From IMG/VR virus record IMGVR_UViG_3300029787_000245, positions 1 to 28,137 of that record: a DNA stretch of 28,137 bases, one strand, 5' to 3'. The notes beneath the pieces are model-generated. The model was not told where the DNA came from. It was given only the letters and a program-made list of their open reading frames with translations, and ran no database searches. Source of the stretch: a virus. Shown here one piece after another: positions 16,001 to 24,988 of the stretch (within the stretch, counting starts at the first letter, position 1; the number at the start of each line of letters is the position of its first letter). The position numbers and the translations under genes were made by a program.

Positions 16001-16751
16001 AAGGATCGAGTCTAAATTTACTTACTCCATGAGTAACATTACTTTCTCTTAAGAAAGTAGATTGATCTAAAGCAACACTTAATGGTGCTTGTCTCAGCGT
16101 AAGCTTAGGATACAAGAAAGAGTTTACGGAACTAAGTTTGATATCTCCTGCGCTACTTAGTACAGTAGATGATACGTTAACTCCTGAAGTTACAACATTA
16201 AAGTTAATACTAGAGAACAATGTAGCACTCACATCTGGAGAAAAGATGTCTTTAATTAGGGGTGCATACCCATTCCTAATTGTATTTGGTGTAACCACTG
16301 CATCTACATTAGAAGAACAAGTATAAACTTTAGTAAATGCTCTATTAATAATCTCAATTGAGCCACCTTCCTCAATTCGGAAATTATGTAGCTCCAAGTC
16401 TCCCATATCTCCATTGTTACACACTTCAACTAGCACAGGGAACCTAACAACTTTAGGAATTGCGGCTATGGCTGCGCTAAGAGAGGTAAAGATGGTGGTG
16501 TTTGCTGCTAAGTAATCAGCACCAGCGTGAGCAGACACCGTTAAAGAAAGCCCTGGAACACCTGCTGAAGTAGTAAATCCTTGCTGCTCCCATAGCTCGT
16601 AAGTCCTTTCCTCTAGGTCATATAAGGGAAGGTTATCTTGCTCCCAGTTGTAGAAAGAACTTGTGTCGTACTTGGAGACATAAGGAGTCCATGCGTTGTG
16701 AAGCATGACGCTTCCGCTACTTGTATAAATATCTGCTCTTGAAAATACCAT
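13059..16751 (-). CDS. Right-handed beta-helix tail fibre or baseplate adhesin
   Basis: A 1230-aa protein. Residues 33-57 carry the attachment-like motif FYNWEQDNLPLYDLEERTYE. Residues 85-110 (TTIFTSLSAAIAAIPK then VRFPVLVEV) are a typical opening of a pectate-lyase-like parallel beta-helix. From about 336 to 917 there are at least 13 short N-S ladder units such as NNSKVTLS, INSDVSMS, LNNSQVDVK, KNSTFLFD, NNSVLNL, NNSTINI and KNSTINM. These mark successive coils, with Asn/Ser at the turn and alternating hydrophobic residues in the strand. The region after 930 is non-repetitive and probably forms a trimerisation or receptor-facing domain. No lyase or hydrolase active site is evident. It is probably a trimeric adhesin mounted on the baseplate (inference). 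TAATG overlaps flank it on both sides. Confidence 0.8.
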   Translation of the reverse strand: MVFSRADIYTSSGSVMLHNAWTPYVSKYDTSSFYNWEQDNLPLYDLEERTYELWEQQGFTTSAGVPGLSLTVSAHAGADYLAANTTIFTSLSAAIAAIPKVVRFPVLVEVCNNGDMGDLELHNFRIEEGGSIEIINRAFTKVYTCSSNVDAVVTPNTIRNGYAPLIKDIFSPDVSATLFSSINFNVVTSGVNVSSTVLSSAGDIKLSSVNSFLYPKLTLRQAPLSVALDQSTFLRESNVTHGVSKFRLDPYENVADLAEDSTLGTTDASSLNQATGAALKRAAIGTGTGVSAGGNIYLNYLTKASVKNCDGPIYIRNFCVNGKSVPDGGEDFGFDVLNSEVVLENCSAARCREAGFKFNNSKVTLSRSAFSYRNYSLTTNELRKAQTGIGFHAINSDVSMSALVSGTTAQENYRTADPMAGDFQASGMDVIMGASRNYTGWQLDNSKLHGGFSRLFSNSENTGGITFSEQNTGYGMILNNSQVDVKGLLDIYGNDKGIQADTSEVTYENLCLDRQEQQAIRSKNSTFLFDSVTNPINVGQEARYQVDFVANGQHLDLQDESAFVFARKNSIPTTYGNMSFSACHGVIKWYEGNRAMLPALSVNNNSVLNLVHPFIHTRAQADSIANVPGYGLAVKASNNSVASLFGTGSGCNFIWGPKGYTYQHYTAGLCAENSSEINLHGPTAVAQFGVDVLAENNSTINIQPPRIRDSWGLEASAFNLNQQANHTSVELHATRACLVANKNSTINMQDLGDYSINWGRSAKGRAMLDAGTDYHTGATATSGLTMSGSMQFFPNPQDTSAIGDFFLADLENAGGLDFTIADFPVFTNTTIVNTCLINDDPFGSGPNYTAANGRQFITQGGVCVRATEDSVVNAVNVHFPIGTNNSPLDGHYYSTSATPCERFGIWNIADTSRFNASYLSVKGQWPFEVDWHGPSALYASASIEGDLTKPQNAGYGTIASGAPAFTPQTGALSVHDTFGAGSSVWMIPSGGSFNNPYDSRMFPLDTEEMTAVEASLLAQAGINVSGQDVFRYGATEHVYNNTGCFRIYWSPKSDAKFLQNDLSGWYKGAFPHYNPEDDNFFNGNFPGAVGPAYQTFAQGYNCSAALSAITEGPGVAGDSVSGAYPDLLKLSHAPLGFGTLRIPTRMETSGFYYCKEMVDENPTQCMFDESAGFTFANAQNASLGSSGRPKKVTLYRSRSNNTPGSESYIGHLSGTIGFESANIFDLKREN
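14001..15746 (-). repeat. Beta-helix NS-ladder repeat region
   Basis: Encodes residues 336-917 of the beta-helix protein. Units of irregular length (about 20-80 residues apart) each carry an N/D/T-S-x-hydrophobic-x-hydrophobic core; visible Ser positions include 339, 361, 396, 446, 481, 503, 525, 606, 640, 674, 698, 744 and 870. Confidence 0.7.
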
Positions 16752-17380
16752 TAGAAATTAAGTGTCCATCTAAATATTAAACTAAAATCACTAGTTTTAA
16801 TTATATCGCTAAAGGTGCGATAGGCTACAAGTATTGATGCATTCGTAGCAGCCGCTGTAGGGTTCTTCATAAACAAACCGATCTCATTTAGTGCCCCTGC
16901 ATTGCCTGGGCCTACTCTCGTTATGCTATTAGCTGCTTCTTCGTCAACCACTAAGGTATACCGAACGGATGCATTCCCGATTCGTGTTCGTTTGTTTGCT
17001 GGGATTAGTGCGAAGAAATTATCGCCTGTGTTTACAATGTCATTTCGAATTTGATTACAATCTTCAATGTACAAGTTGCTTCCCGCTCCATATTCCTCAA
17101 GACTGGCTAACGGGCCAGACAGTTGATAAGTGCTGCTTACTTCTAAGTGGTCAGTAGGGACACCATCAAATCGACCTGAAACTCCTAATTGAAATCTATC
17201 AATTTGAAAATCGGTAATGGTATCACTTCCTGAAGCTGAGTACAGGTAGGAAAGACCTACACCCATACCTGAGACAATAATATTGTGGTCATCAAAAACA
17301 AGCTCTTCTGTTCCATCCGCAAATTTCTTATGGATAGATAAGTGACCTGTCATTCCTAAATCATCTACAAATTTTTTCAT
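16751..17380 (-). CDS. Putative structural protein, shorter paralogue of the upstream gene
   Basis: A protein of 209 aa from the ATG at 17380, which overlaps the upstream stop as ATGA; a GTG at 17398 would add six residues. Residues 10-41 (MTGHLSIHKKFADGTEELVF then DDHNIIVSGMG) align with the start of the upstream 369-aa protein, and both end in an aromatic strand, here FSLIFRWTLNF. The shorter protein thus looks like a duplicate lacking the central part. Proteins with this charged opening followed by HN and a glycine-rich start often sit beside phage fibre genes (family recall, weak). The role is probably tail accessory. The beta-helix gene follows with a TAATG overlap. Confidence 0.7.
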   Translation of the reverse strand: MKKFVDDLGMTGHLSIHKKFADGTEELVFDDHNIIVSGMGVGLSYLYSASGSDTITDFQIDRFQLGVSGRFDGVPTDHLEVSSTYQLSGPLASLEEYGAGSNLYIEDCNQIRNDIVNTGDNFFALIPANKRTRIGNASVRYTLVVDEEAANSITRVGPGNAGALNEIGLFMKNPTAAATNASILVAYRTFSDIIKTSDFSLIFRWTLNF

Positions 17381-18486
17381 ATGAAGTGTATTCTCCACTT
17401 AAGCAATAAATGCGTATAGTTCTCGAATCCTTTATCGGATCCGTTATCATTAATGAAACACAGGTTTTTGCTTAATCCTTTTCGAGCAAAAAGTTTATAT
17501 TTCCTAGGGTTATTTAGTACACTGAACGCAAAAGGAGGAGTATTTCCATTTTGAAGAGACTTCTCAACATCAATAGTCCAAAGACCTAAATGATATATAC
17601 CACCATACATGTTAACAGTGGTCATGTCGCCTGGAGCCAAGATAACAGAATACTCCACAACTCCTGAATTTCCAACGTCTGCACCTCCTGATATCGTCAG
17701 CCCACTAAAAGGTGAACTCATTTGATAAATATAAGGTGAATGGTGCGGCGATCCTGACATGGTAGTCGTAACAAAACCCGAAACATCCATCGAACTTGCA
17801 GAGTTAAATACTCCGTAAGTATCGTTTTGAACTGCTTTCTGAGTGGCAAAAGGATATCTAATTTGCACTCTTGTCGCGTGAAGGTTAGGTTCTATGTCTG
17901 CGATCCCACTGCCCTCTGGAAAAGCTCCTAGGGCTGCCTGTGCTAAAGCCATTGACGAGGTGTGAGAGAACTGAGTAGGAGCCATCATGGCGCTCGCAAT
18001 AGCAGAGGGCAAGAAGTTAACGTGCTGACCGTTTCCTGGAAATACAGCACTCACAGGAAGTGTTACGCCTGAACCAGTAAAAGATCCTGATACATTGGTA
18101 TCTAATTCTAAAACGCTCATCTCAGGGTTTGGAGCGGAAGGTAGCCCAGCATCTGGTCGAACGGAATACCCTAGGTTTTCCGCATCCCACTCGGCAATAA
18201 CCTGTGCCCCCGCAATCTGATAATTAACATCATTCGTAATAAAATCAATCTTTTCAGGGCTTAGAGTGTGAGCGTTTGATTTAAAGCCTTGTGAGCCTGT
18301 TCCAAAAGATATCGCTTGGATGGTGTAATTAGAAGCATCCAGAATACCAGAAGCAGTAGGGATTTCAGCGTATGAGGGGGATACAGTCATCAAGTCTGCG
18401 ATAGTAGACCCTGCTCCATTAACGAGCATATTGTCTTCTTTGAAGACTAACTCATCACCATCCCAAACTTCTACTTCACCTCTCAT
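17377..18486 (-). CDS. Putative structural protein, longer paralogue of the next gene
   Basis: A 369-aa protein. It opens MRGEVEVWDGDELVFKEDNM then LVNGAG, followed by ISFGTGSQGF at 59-68, and ends in YTHLLLKWRIHFI. All three features have counterparts in the adjacent 209-aa protein, so the two are tandem paralogues. The middle (about 80-320) is Ser/Gly/Thr-rich and beta-like with no catalytic motif. The start directly abuts the gp7-like stop (TAAATG). Its position after the wedge genes corresponds roughly to where T4 has genes 8-9, but I cannot show homology to either. Confidence 0.7.
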   Translation of the reverse strand: MRGEVEVWDGDELVFKEDNMLVNGAGSTIADLMTVSPSYAEIPTASGILDASNYTIQAISFGTGSQGFKSNAHTLSPEKIDFITNDVNYQIAGAQVIAEWDAENLGYSVRPDAGLPSAPNPEMSVLELDTNVSGSFTGSGVTLPVSAVFPGNGQHVNFLPSAIASAMMAPTQFSHTSSMALAQAALGAFPEGSGIADIEPNLHATRVQIRYPFATQKAVQNDTYGVFNSASSMDVSGFVTTTMSGSPHHSPYIYQMSSPFSGLTISGGADVGNSGVVEYSVILAPGDMTTVNMYGGIYHLGLWTIDVEKSLQNGNTPPFAFSVLNNPRKYKLFARKGLSKNLCFINDNGSDKGFENYTHLLLKWRIHFI

Positions 18487-21400
18487 TTAATTATCTAGCT
18501 CCACTCGTTCATAGTTATTGAAATCAGCTTGCGTATTTGCTTTATTAGTTGCTCCCCAGGAAGGATTAACTCTGTAATTCAGCCTACTACCACCACTTAC
18601 TTCCAGCGTTGTTGCTGTTAGCGTAGCATCTCTAGATGCTAAAACAGTTGAGTACAGTCCAACAGACTGCTGACCCGCTAATCCATTATAGAACTTTAAA
18701 ACCTCTCGAACATTATCTAATGTTAGATAGTGTAGATCTTCTTTTACAAATCTTCTTAGCGGAACTCCACTAGTCTCGACTCCACGCCCTAATTTAAATG
18801 CAGCATTATCTCTCTGAGTAACATCTTGAAGCTGAATTTCTTCCAAGAGCATGTACTTATCAATAGTGTTAGGCATAAAGAATACTTCAACAATATAGTT
18901 TGTTATATCTGTATTTACTTGATTAGTAAATTTATACTGTTCTTCCTTAACTGGGATGATGTCTAGGTATTCTGAGTTATTATTTATTGTAAAGTTTCTA
19001 GTATCGAAATCTAAATTATAGGTTTCAAAGTAGCTGCCTCGAATGTTATCTAAGCTTAAGTCGTTAATTTCAGAAACGTCTGACCCTGAGGTTGCAATGA
19101 GACAACAATCTTTCTCCTGAAGAGGGTTCTTTGAAGCAAAGGTATACCTATTAGATAACTGATATTTTACGGCATCAATTGATAAATCAGATTCTTGAGT
19201 GGTAATCCACCTTCCATTAACCCAAGACCATATGATACCTGCGGTGGGCTTCGTGTGAATCCATACGCCCATCTCTCCCCCACCTAACATGTGATCATGT
19301 TCATCTGCAACTAAAGCACTAATTTTTAGATTAAATTTGTGGTTTTTAATCAAGCGATTAGGTCTAGGACCATAAGAGGAGAGATCAAATCTTAGCCTTG
19401 GTAACCCACCTAAAGACTTACATTTAATTACGGTATTACCTATTAAACGATTATCAGAAACTAGTTTTGCTTGAGACTCGGCTAAACGGAAAACTCTAAA
19501 CTCATTTCTTGCAGGGGATCCTGATATATCCGTAAATTCAATACCACTAAGCAAGTATGGGTTTCTCCAGTTTACATTTCCAGGGTTGCCCTGTACGAAT
19601 GTACCAGATATAGGCACAACAGCTTCTCCTGCGGTGCTGGCAGCATAGGTTCCGTAGTATGCATCAGTTGCCTCTTGGCTCCAGACATTTGCTGCGTTAA
19701 TGCTACTAGCAGTTGCAAAGCTACTTGCAACCACCCCTGCGGCTCCAGATCCATCTACAGAGAAGTTGCAATTAAATAGCCCACTTCCTGCAATTTGTGC
19801 AAAGATGTTTCCACCAGTCTCCAAAAGCTGTCGCGCACCTAGGGGCTGGTCTGGGAAATACTTTTGAAAGTCTCTATATGTTTCTTGAATACCTCGACCA
19901 AACCCAAAGTTGAGATAGTCTTCATATGAGTTTATGTATGCTCCATTCTCAATGGAAGCATTAGCAACACTTTGAACATTATCTTTCCAGTAATCATTAT
20001 AATCATACACTGCGGGATTGTTTTCAATCTCAGTTACAGCGTCTGCTTTTGCTTTACTCTCAAAGTAATCATGCATGGGCATGTAGATTAATGGCAATTG
20101 CCCTCTATCGACATAGCGCGGGACTTCATCGTCTTCTTCAGGCATCTTAACATTGGATCCTAGGGAACTCAATCCTCTAAATGAGAAGGTCGATGCTGTA
20201 GCAATTCCTGAGAAGGACCGAGAAGATTCAAGACCCTCACACTCATGCCACACACCTGTTACACATAGAGGGTCCGCAACAGGGTGGAACTTCCCCGCAG
20301 ACGCAACGTAGCCCAACGTAAGCATACCTAAGGAAGAAGCCATAGATCCCTCCAAAGTGGAGGCATCGTAGTTTATAGGGCCATTGAAGCCCGTCCTGTC
20401 GTAATAGCCTTCGTTGGGTAGGACGTACCTGAAGTTTCTGCGTCTAATGGCCCTTCTGGCGACTGAAGGCTCATCAATGACTGCTGCCACGCCTGAAAGA
20501 AGAAGATCGTCTATGTTGTCAACAGCACTGCGTTTAAATGTGTTCGAGCTATCTCTTCCACCGCTAGAATCTAAATTGCTATCTCCTCCACCAAGAGCAA
20601 ACCCCATAGTAGTTCCACTAGATTCAAAGTTTCCAAGAACCGATGCTGAAGTGTAGGAAGCTCTAGTGTTGTCTTGATCTAATGCATAAAAATCAAAGGA
20701 TGTATTAGAAGCGTCCCAGTAATCATTTGCGCTTCCCGTAAGGTTAACACGCATAATCGCATGAGCAGGACTGTACTCTCTGGATACCCTAGCCGCTTCG
20801 TAGAGTGCCCATTTTCCATCTCCCTCCATCGTTGTTTTGGAAAAATCAAAATCACTATCAACAAAGTTAACAAAGATATGAGAGGACTTTCCGTTCCACA
20901 ACCCTAATAGATTTTTTTCATAATCCGAGATACTCAGCATCACTCTATTGAAATTGGGAGGAGTCTGCACAGAGGAGAACAGCATTAGGAACTCATTTAG
21001 AGAACCCAGATCAGTATCAGAAGTTACAGCACCTGATAGGATATGGTCTCCAACCTCATCTGCAAACTCAGGTCTAACTTGGAAGCATTTTAATTTTTCA
21101 ACTAGTAACTCTACTAGATCCGCAGTTACAGTGCAGTCACGATAGTACTTTACTTCTTCAAACGGAGGAATCGGGAAGTTGTGCTTTAGGCGATAAGAGT
21201 ATACGGCTTCCATGTCTCCTGTTGCGGAAAGATAAACAGGTCTGCCGTCCAGGGGGTGAGATTCCCCTGCCATGTATACGCCAGAGCCAAGAGGACCAAA
21301 GCATTCTGCGGCATCGAATCTACCTTCTTCATTATTTACATACGCATTGTATTCTAATTCAGAAAAGTACCCCTCTCCTCTTGGGTGCATATGGAATGGG

Positions 21401-22926
21401 AGCATGTCGGGATCACCAATGATCGTATACACCTCGTCTGTATCCCCGTTCTCATCAATGATAAGCATTCTTGGGGTGTTCCATCGCTCTCCATGAAATA
21501 TAAAGTTTTTGGGAAAAGCTTTGTATAAACTAAGAAGAATGTCATCGGTAACTATTTTTAAGTTTTCTTCCAGGCTGCTTGGGCTGTAATGCTGGACGCA
21601 AGACTCTTGTGCGAGTTGGTGGGTCCAAGTGGTTAAATCTCTGAACAAAGGAGACTCTGTTCCAAGTGCGTACCAGATTAAATGTGGAATGTAGGACTCC
21701 CATAAGTCCTCAACTTTTCCAGATAGGTCAAGTACAGAATCAATAATAAGTGCATTTATTGAGGTCTGTATTGCGTCAATGGTTCCTGATTTTTTATATA
21801 AATCAATAGCCATTCGCAACTGCTGTCTCCACTTAGAAGCGGAACCCCCTCGTAGTTTAAAGCCAATCAAGTCTGCGATATACGTTAATTGATCATCATT
21901 GGCATTTTCAATATCATAAATTAATCCAATCTCTTCGATCTGATCAGTGACATCAGCCATCTGATATCCGAGCATTGTATTAAATTTTTGTAAAGGACCT
22001 TTTGATACAGCATCAGAAAGTAATAAAGAAGCGTCAATGTACCCCTGGAATGCGTCTTTTACTTTTGTGTCCTGCTCATCCAGGTAGAGTGGAGAATATG
22101 CAACATCAACCAGAGTTTTATATTTATCCAGGCGTTGTATTCCACTAGTGTATGTAGGAATAACTCCTGCACTAGGCTCTGTAACGGCATCTGCTGTTCC
22201 TGAGACGTACTCCGAAGGGATGAGATTCAACCCAGAAAATAACGAACAGGTTCCATAGTTTCTCCACACATACTCAGAGAATCCCTTGACACCATCCACC
22301 GTTTCCAAAGTATTTCCTAAGTATAAAGTGTTCAGAGAACTTAAAACAAAGGAAGAAGGAGAGTAGTCTAAATCACCATCACCTGACGTATTAAGGAAGT
22401 AAAACCAACCTAAAGCGTCAGTCAGGTAATTATGAACACTGCTAGGCTCAACACTGTTTGTTAGAGAAGAGAGCGCAGTTATGTTAGTATCTATGTTGCC
22501 AGCAGGTTTCGAGGTGCTGGCTGGGATCATCATAGGAAGTAGCGTCCCAGATAGATAGCTATTAAACTCTGCGCTAGTGTCGTAATTAGCAAGAGTGGTA
22601 TTTAACGGCAGCAGAATTTTACTTTCAAAAGTAAATGGGTTGATATTTGTAAGCTTGTTTTGTTTAACAAAGTATTGGCTTATTCCCGATATGTTACCCA
22701 GACTTGAGGTTTGAGTGTTCGCAACTCCTGACAAAGAAAGCACTTGGCTAATGTTATCAGCAGCGTTGATGTGACCATTAATGATATCAGATAATGGATT
22801 GGTCTCCGTCCCGCTAAGGGTGCGGTCCTCTGTCTTGTAGACCTCAGGGGTTATGAGTTCTAAAATCTCAAAAAAGTTACTTTTCGCGTACTTTCTTGGA
22901 TTGGGAGTAAATCTGCTGTCAGCCAT
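18487..22926 (-). CDS. 7: Baseplate wedge protein, gp7-like
   Basis: A 1479-aa protein directly after gp6, as gene 7 is in T4 (gp7 1032 aa). Residues 347-393 carry the tail-protein-I-type signature YIADLIGFKLRGGSASKWRQ then QLRMAIDLYKKSGTIDAIQ, which links it to the wedge proteins of contractile tails in general. The first 340 residues are mixed helix and Ser/Thr loops. Residues 400-560 follow the signature with Trp-rich helices (LWESYIPHLIWYALG). Later parts are beta-rich with a motif near 1220-1270 (GGGEMGVWIHTKP) that may be a carbohydrate-binding-like sandwich; this last point is speculative. It would bridge gp6 and outer baseplate parts. Start and gp6 stop share TAATG at 22926. Confidence 0.72.
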   Translation of the reverse strand: MADSRFTPNPRKYAKSNFFEILELITPEVYKTEDRTLSGTETNPLSDIINGHINAADNISQVLSLSGVANTQTSSLGNISGISQYFVKQNKLTNINPFTFESKILLPLNTTLANYDTSAEFNSYLSGTLLPMMIPASTSKPAGNIDTNITALSSLTNSVEPSSVHNYLTDALGWFYFLNTSGDGDLDYSPSSFVLSSLNTLYLGNTLETVDGVKGFSEYVWRNYGTCSLFSGLNLIPSEYVSGTADAVTEPSAGVIPTYTSGIQRLDKYKTLVDVAYSPLYLDEQDTKVKDAFQGYIDASLLLSDAVSKGPLQKFNTMLGYQMADVTDQIEEIGLIYDIENANDDQLTYIADLIGFKLRGGSASKWRQQLRMAIDLYKKSGTIDAIQTSINALIIDSVLDLSGKVEDLWESYIPHLIWYALGTESPLFRDLTTWTHQLAQESCVQHYSPSSLEENLKIVTDDILLSLYKAFPKNFIFHGERWNTPRMLIIDENGDTDEVYTIIGDPDMLPFHMHPRGEGYFSELEYNAYVNNEEGRFDAAECFGPLGSGVYMAGESHPLDGRPVYLSATGDMEAVYSYRLKHNFPIPPFEEVKYYRDCTVTADLVELLVEKLKCFQVRPEFADEVGDHILSGAVTSDTDLGSLNEFLMLFSSVQTPPNFNRVMLSISDYEKNLLGLWNGKSSHIFVNFVDSDFDFSKTTMEGDGKWALYEAARVSREYSPAHAIMRVNLTGSANDYWDASNTSFDFYALDQDNTRASYTSASVLGNFESSGTTMGFALGGGDSNLDSSGGRDSSNTFKRSAVDNIDDLLLSGVAAVIDEPSVARRAIRRRNFRYVLPNEGYYDRTGFNGPINYDASTLEGSMASSLGMLTLGYVASAGKFHPVADPLCVTGVWHECEGLESSRSFSGIATASTFSFRGLSSLGSNVKMPEEDDEVPRYVDRGQLPLIYMPMHDYFESKAKADAVTEIENNPAVYDYNDYWKDNVQSVANASIENGAYINSYEDYLNFGFGRGIQETYRDFQKYFPDQPLGARQLLETGGNIFAQIAGSGLFNCNFSVDGSGAAGVVASSFATASSINAANVWSQEATDAYYGTYAASTAGEAVVPISGTFVQGNPGNVNWRNPYLLSGIEFTDISGSPARNEFRVFRLAESQAKLVSDNRLIGNTVIKCKSLGGLPRLRFDLSSYGPRPNRLIKNHKFNLKISALVADEHDHMLGGGEMGVWIHTKPTAGIIWSWVNGRWITTQESDLSIDAVKYQLSNRYTFASKNPLQEKDCCLIATSGSDVSEINDLSLDNIRGSYFETYNLDFDTRNFTINNNSEYLDIIPVKEEQYKFTNQVNTDITNYIVEVFFMPNTIDKYMLLEEIQLQDVTQRDNAAFKLGRGVETSGVPLRRFVKEDLHYLTLDNVREVLKFYNGLAGQQSVGLYSTVLASRDATLTATTLEVSGGSRLNYRVNPSWGATNKANTQADFNNYERVELDN

Positions 22927-24524
22927 TAGTCAATTAACGCTACATTTATAGTTAAATTATTAAGTTGAATAATTTCATTAAAATCAATTCGAACATCTTG
23001 TCCAACATTATCAACCGTGGACCACCTAACTTCATCCACTTCGAAGATCTTTCTATTTAGCTCTGCTATAATAAGATCTTCTCCAAAGTCTCTGTTGTCA
23101 ACATTCATATAATTTAAAATATTATTTCTAACCATTGTGATAATTTTATCTCTGTTACCTTCCTCTTCTCTGTCAATATGAATAGTGGTCGTAAGGTCTA
23201 AAGTTCTAATCAAACCATCTACAATAACAACATCATCAGTAGCCATCTTCTTTGGATTGATAGCGTCTAACAACTGTGTTTTAAAGTTAGTAGTTGCTCT
23301 TTGCAGTTGAATGTCAGATGCTTTTTCTAAAACATAAATATCAATTGTATTGGCTGATGAGTATGCGTTTCTGGTTGCTGCGGTGGCTTTACCTACTGTG
23401 CCAAAGGTTCCAATGAATGTGTTAGCAAAAACCGAATAGTCTTCTAATGTAACTAAACGATCTTGTCTTCTAAAGGTCAAAGGCGCATACTTCTTTGCAT
23501 GTTCAATAGTTTCTGCGTTCTGCCCACCAGTTCCTTTAGAGATGTTGGTTAGTGTACCATTATAAGTTGTGGCTCCCAAGGAGGCTGTGACTCCAGTATT
23601 GACAGCATCTTTTAAAATATTTCCACGACTGCCGCCTCCAACACGATATTGAACCACATAGTTCGCAGTATCGTCTGGTGAGATTCCAGCATCCCCATCC
23701 CCGAAGACTACAGTACCAACAAAGTCTTCATCATAAACCATTTCAAACACACGGTCTGTGGCTCCTGAAGCAAAGTAAACATTGTCTACCTCTCTGTATG
23801 CTCCATTAGCGGCAAGAGTAGGGGAGTTAACATACACTTGAACACTACCATCAATGACGGGTCCTTGAGTTAATTTAATACTCTTGATCGCTTCAGTGGA
23901 TGCAAAGTCTCCAGTGTCCGTAACTAAGGCTCCCTCTTGTAACACTAAGTTATCAAAGACATTTTTATTAGCACCCTTTCCTTCAGAGGCAGTTGTTAGA
24001 ACAAGATTACCAGTCGAATTTGCGATGTCAGCGAGGCCATTTACCACTTTGTAGAGAGTAAAGGTTACTGCCCCACCGTCCTCTGGTGAAGTTGTGTCAA
24101 TAGTTCTTTGGTTGGGGGCAAACGTAACCGTTGCAGGTGCTCCTGCTAATTCCCAAGAAAAAGTAACCTGTCCGTCTGCGGCTGCGGAGAGAGGTCCTCT
24201 TAATCTTACTCCTACCAGTTCTAACAATTTTTTAACACTTGGTCTTTGCGTTGCGGTTGCTAAAAAGTTTTCATTAGCAAGCATGTCTGCTTTCATAGAC
24301 ATCACTGATCCCATATAAGAAACTAGTTCAATAAACATCATTCCTAAGTCGGATTCAACAAAGTACTGATACTCATTAGGATACACTGCCTTTGCATATT
24401 CAATTAATGAATTTCTTAGAGATAGAAAGTCCGTTGCTGCGAAATTGACCAAAGTGGGTCGTTTAGCTTCGGGGATGTTTGCCAACTTCATAAAATCTGA
24501 AGCGATTGTTCCTGAAAATGTCAT
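22926..24524 (-). CDS. 6: Baseplate wedge protein gp6 (baseplate J-like)
   Basis: A 532-aa protein of the gp6/J family, which forms the iris-like ring of the inner baseplate. The N-terminal mark is ESDLGMMFIELVSYMGSVMS and the helix to NENFLATATQRPSVKKLLEL (58-103). The central J-domain mark is VVFGDGDAGISPDDTANYVV followed by YRVGGGSRGN (272-302). GTGGQNAETIEHAKKYAP then RQDRLVTLEDYSVFA (331-367) completes the family signature. T4 gp6 is 660 aa, so this is a shorter form. The start overlaps the gp25 stop (ATGA, 4 bases) and the stop overlaps the next start. Confidence 0.93.
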   Translation of the reverse strand: MTFSGTIASDFMKLANIPEAKRPTLVNFAATDFLSLRNSLIEYAKAVYPNEYQYFVESDLGMMFIELVSYMGSVMSMKADMLANENFLATATQRPSVKKLLELVGVRLRGPLSAAADGQVTFSWELAGAPATVTFAPNQRTIDTTSPEDGGAVTFTLYKVVNGLADIANSTGNLVLTTASEGKGANKNVFDNLVLQEGALVTDTGDFASTEAIKSIKLTQGPVIDGSVQVYVNSPTLAANGAYREVDNVYFASGATDRVFEMVYDEDFVGTVVFGDGDAGISPDDTANYVVQYRVGGGSRGNILKDAVNTGVTASLGATTYNGTLTNISKGTGGQNAETIEHAKKYAPLTFRRQDRLVTLEDYSVFANTFIGTFGTVGKATAATRNAYSSANTIDIYVLEKASDIQLQRATTNFKTQLLDAINPKKMATDDVVIVDGLIRTLDLTTTIHIDREEEGNRDKIITMVRNNILNYMNVDNRDFGEDLIIAELNRKIFEVDEVRWSTVDNVGQDVRIDFNEIIQLNNLTINVALID

Positions 24525-24988
24525 GATAATGTTACCTCTACTTCAAAAACTTGTAGGTCATCGCTGTTCAATTCTAAATCTAAAGCAACCTTCAGGCTGT
24601 TTCCTCCTGAAGGACCTATCTCACCTAGAGGGATAACTTTTATCTTCACAATCCTAGCTCCAACAATGAAGCGGTCAAAGGATGTTTGTATCTCTCTTTT
24701 TATGTTTTCAAATGTGATCTCGTCTAAGGGCTGAAAAAGATATTTCCTAAGGTTGCATCCGTAGCTGGGAATCATCACCCTCTCCCCTCGCTCAATCCTA
24801 AGCAACTGGGAAACGGACTGTTTGATCATTGTAACCCCTGTGTTCTTAGCAAAAAATCCTCCTAAGGTTTTTTTAGACCCTAGTGGAAATTGCAGACCTT
24901 GTACAAGTCTGCGCTTGCTGGTTGGGTTCTCCTGCATATAGCGAGGCACAACTTGACCATATACGTTTACTGTTTGATTTGCAGCCAT
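24521..24988 (-). CDS. 25: Baseplate wedge protein gp25
   Basis: A 155-aa protein of the gp25 family, the small wedge subunit that helps nucleate sheath assembly and is conserved across contractile systems. The diagnostic part is GVTMIKQSVSQLLRIERGER then VMIPSYGCNLRKYLFQPLDE (51-90), followed by an amphipathic helix and a C-terminal beta region (ARIVKIKVIPLG to VFEVEVTLS). T4 gp25 is 132 aa; here the extra length is an N-terminal arm (residues 1-40). Start and upstream stop share TAATG at 24988. Confidence 0.93.
   Translation of the reverse strand: MAANQTVNVYGQVVPRYMQENPTSKRRLVQGLQFPLGSKKTLGGFFAKNTGVTMIKQSVSQLLRIERGERVMIPSYGCNLRKYLFQPLDEITFENIKREIQTSFDRFIVGARIVKIKVIPLGEIGPSGGNSLKVALDLELNSDDLQVFEVEVTLS

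Noticed and set aside
16724-16731. TATAAATA on the plus strand
   Set aside because: It is inside the beta-helix coding sequence and faces away from all genes.
17381-17398. GTG start for the 209-aa protein
   Set aside because: The ATG at 17380 gives a standard ATGA overlap and lies nearer to the aligned start of the paralogue.
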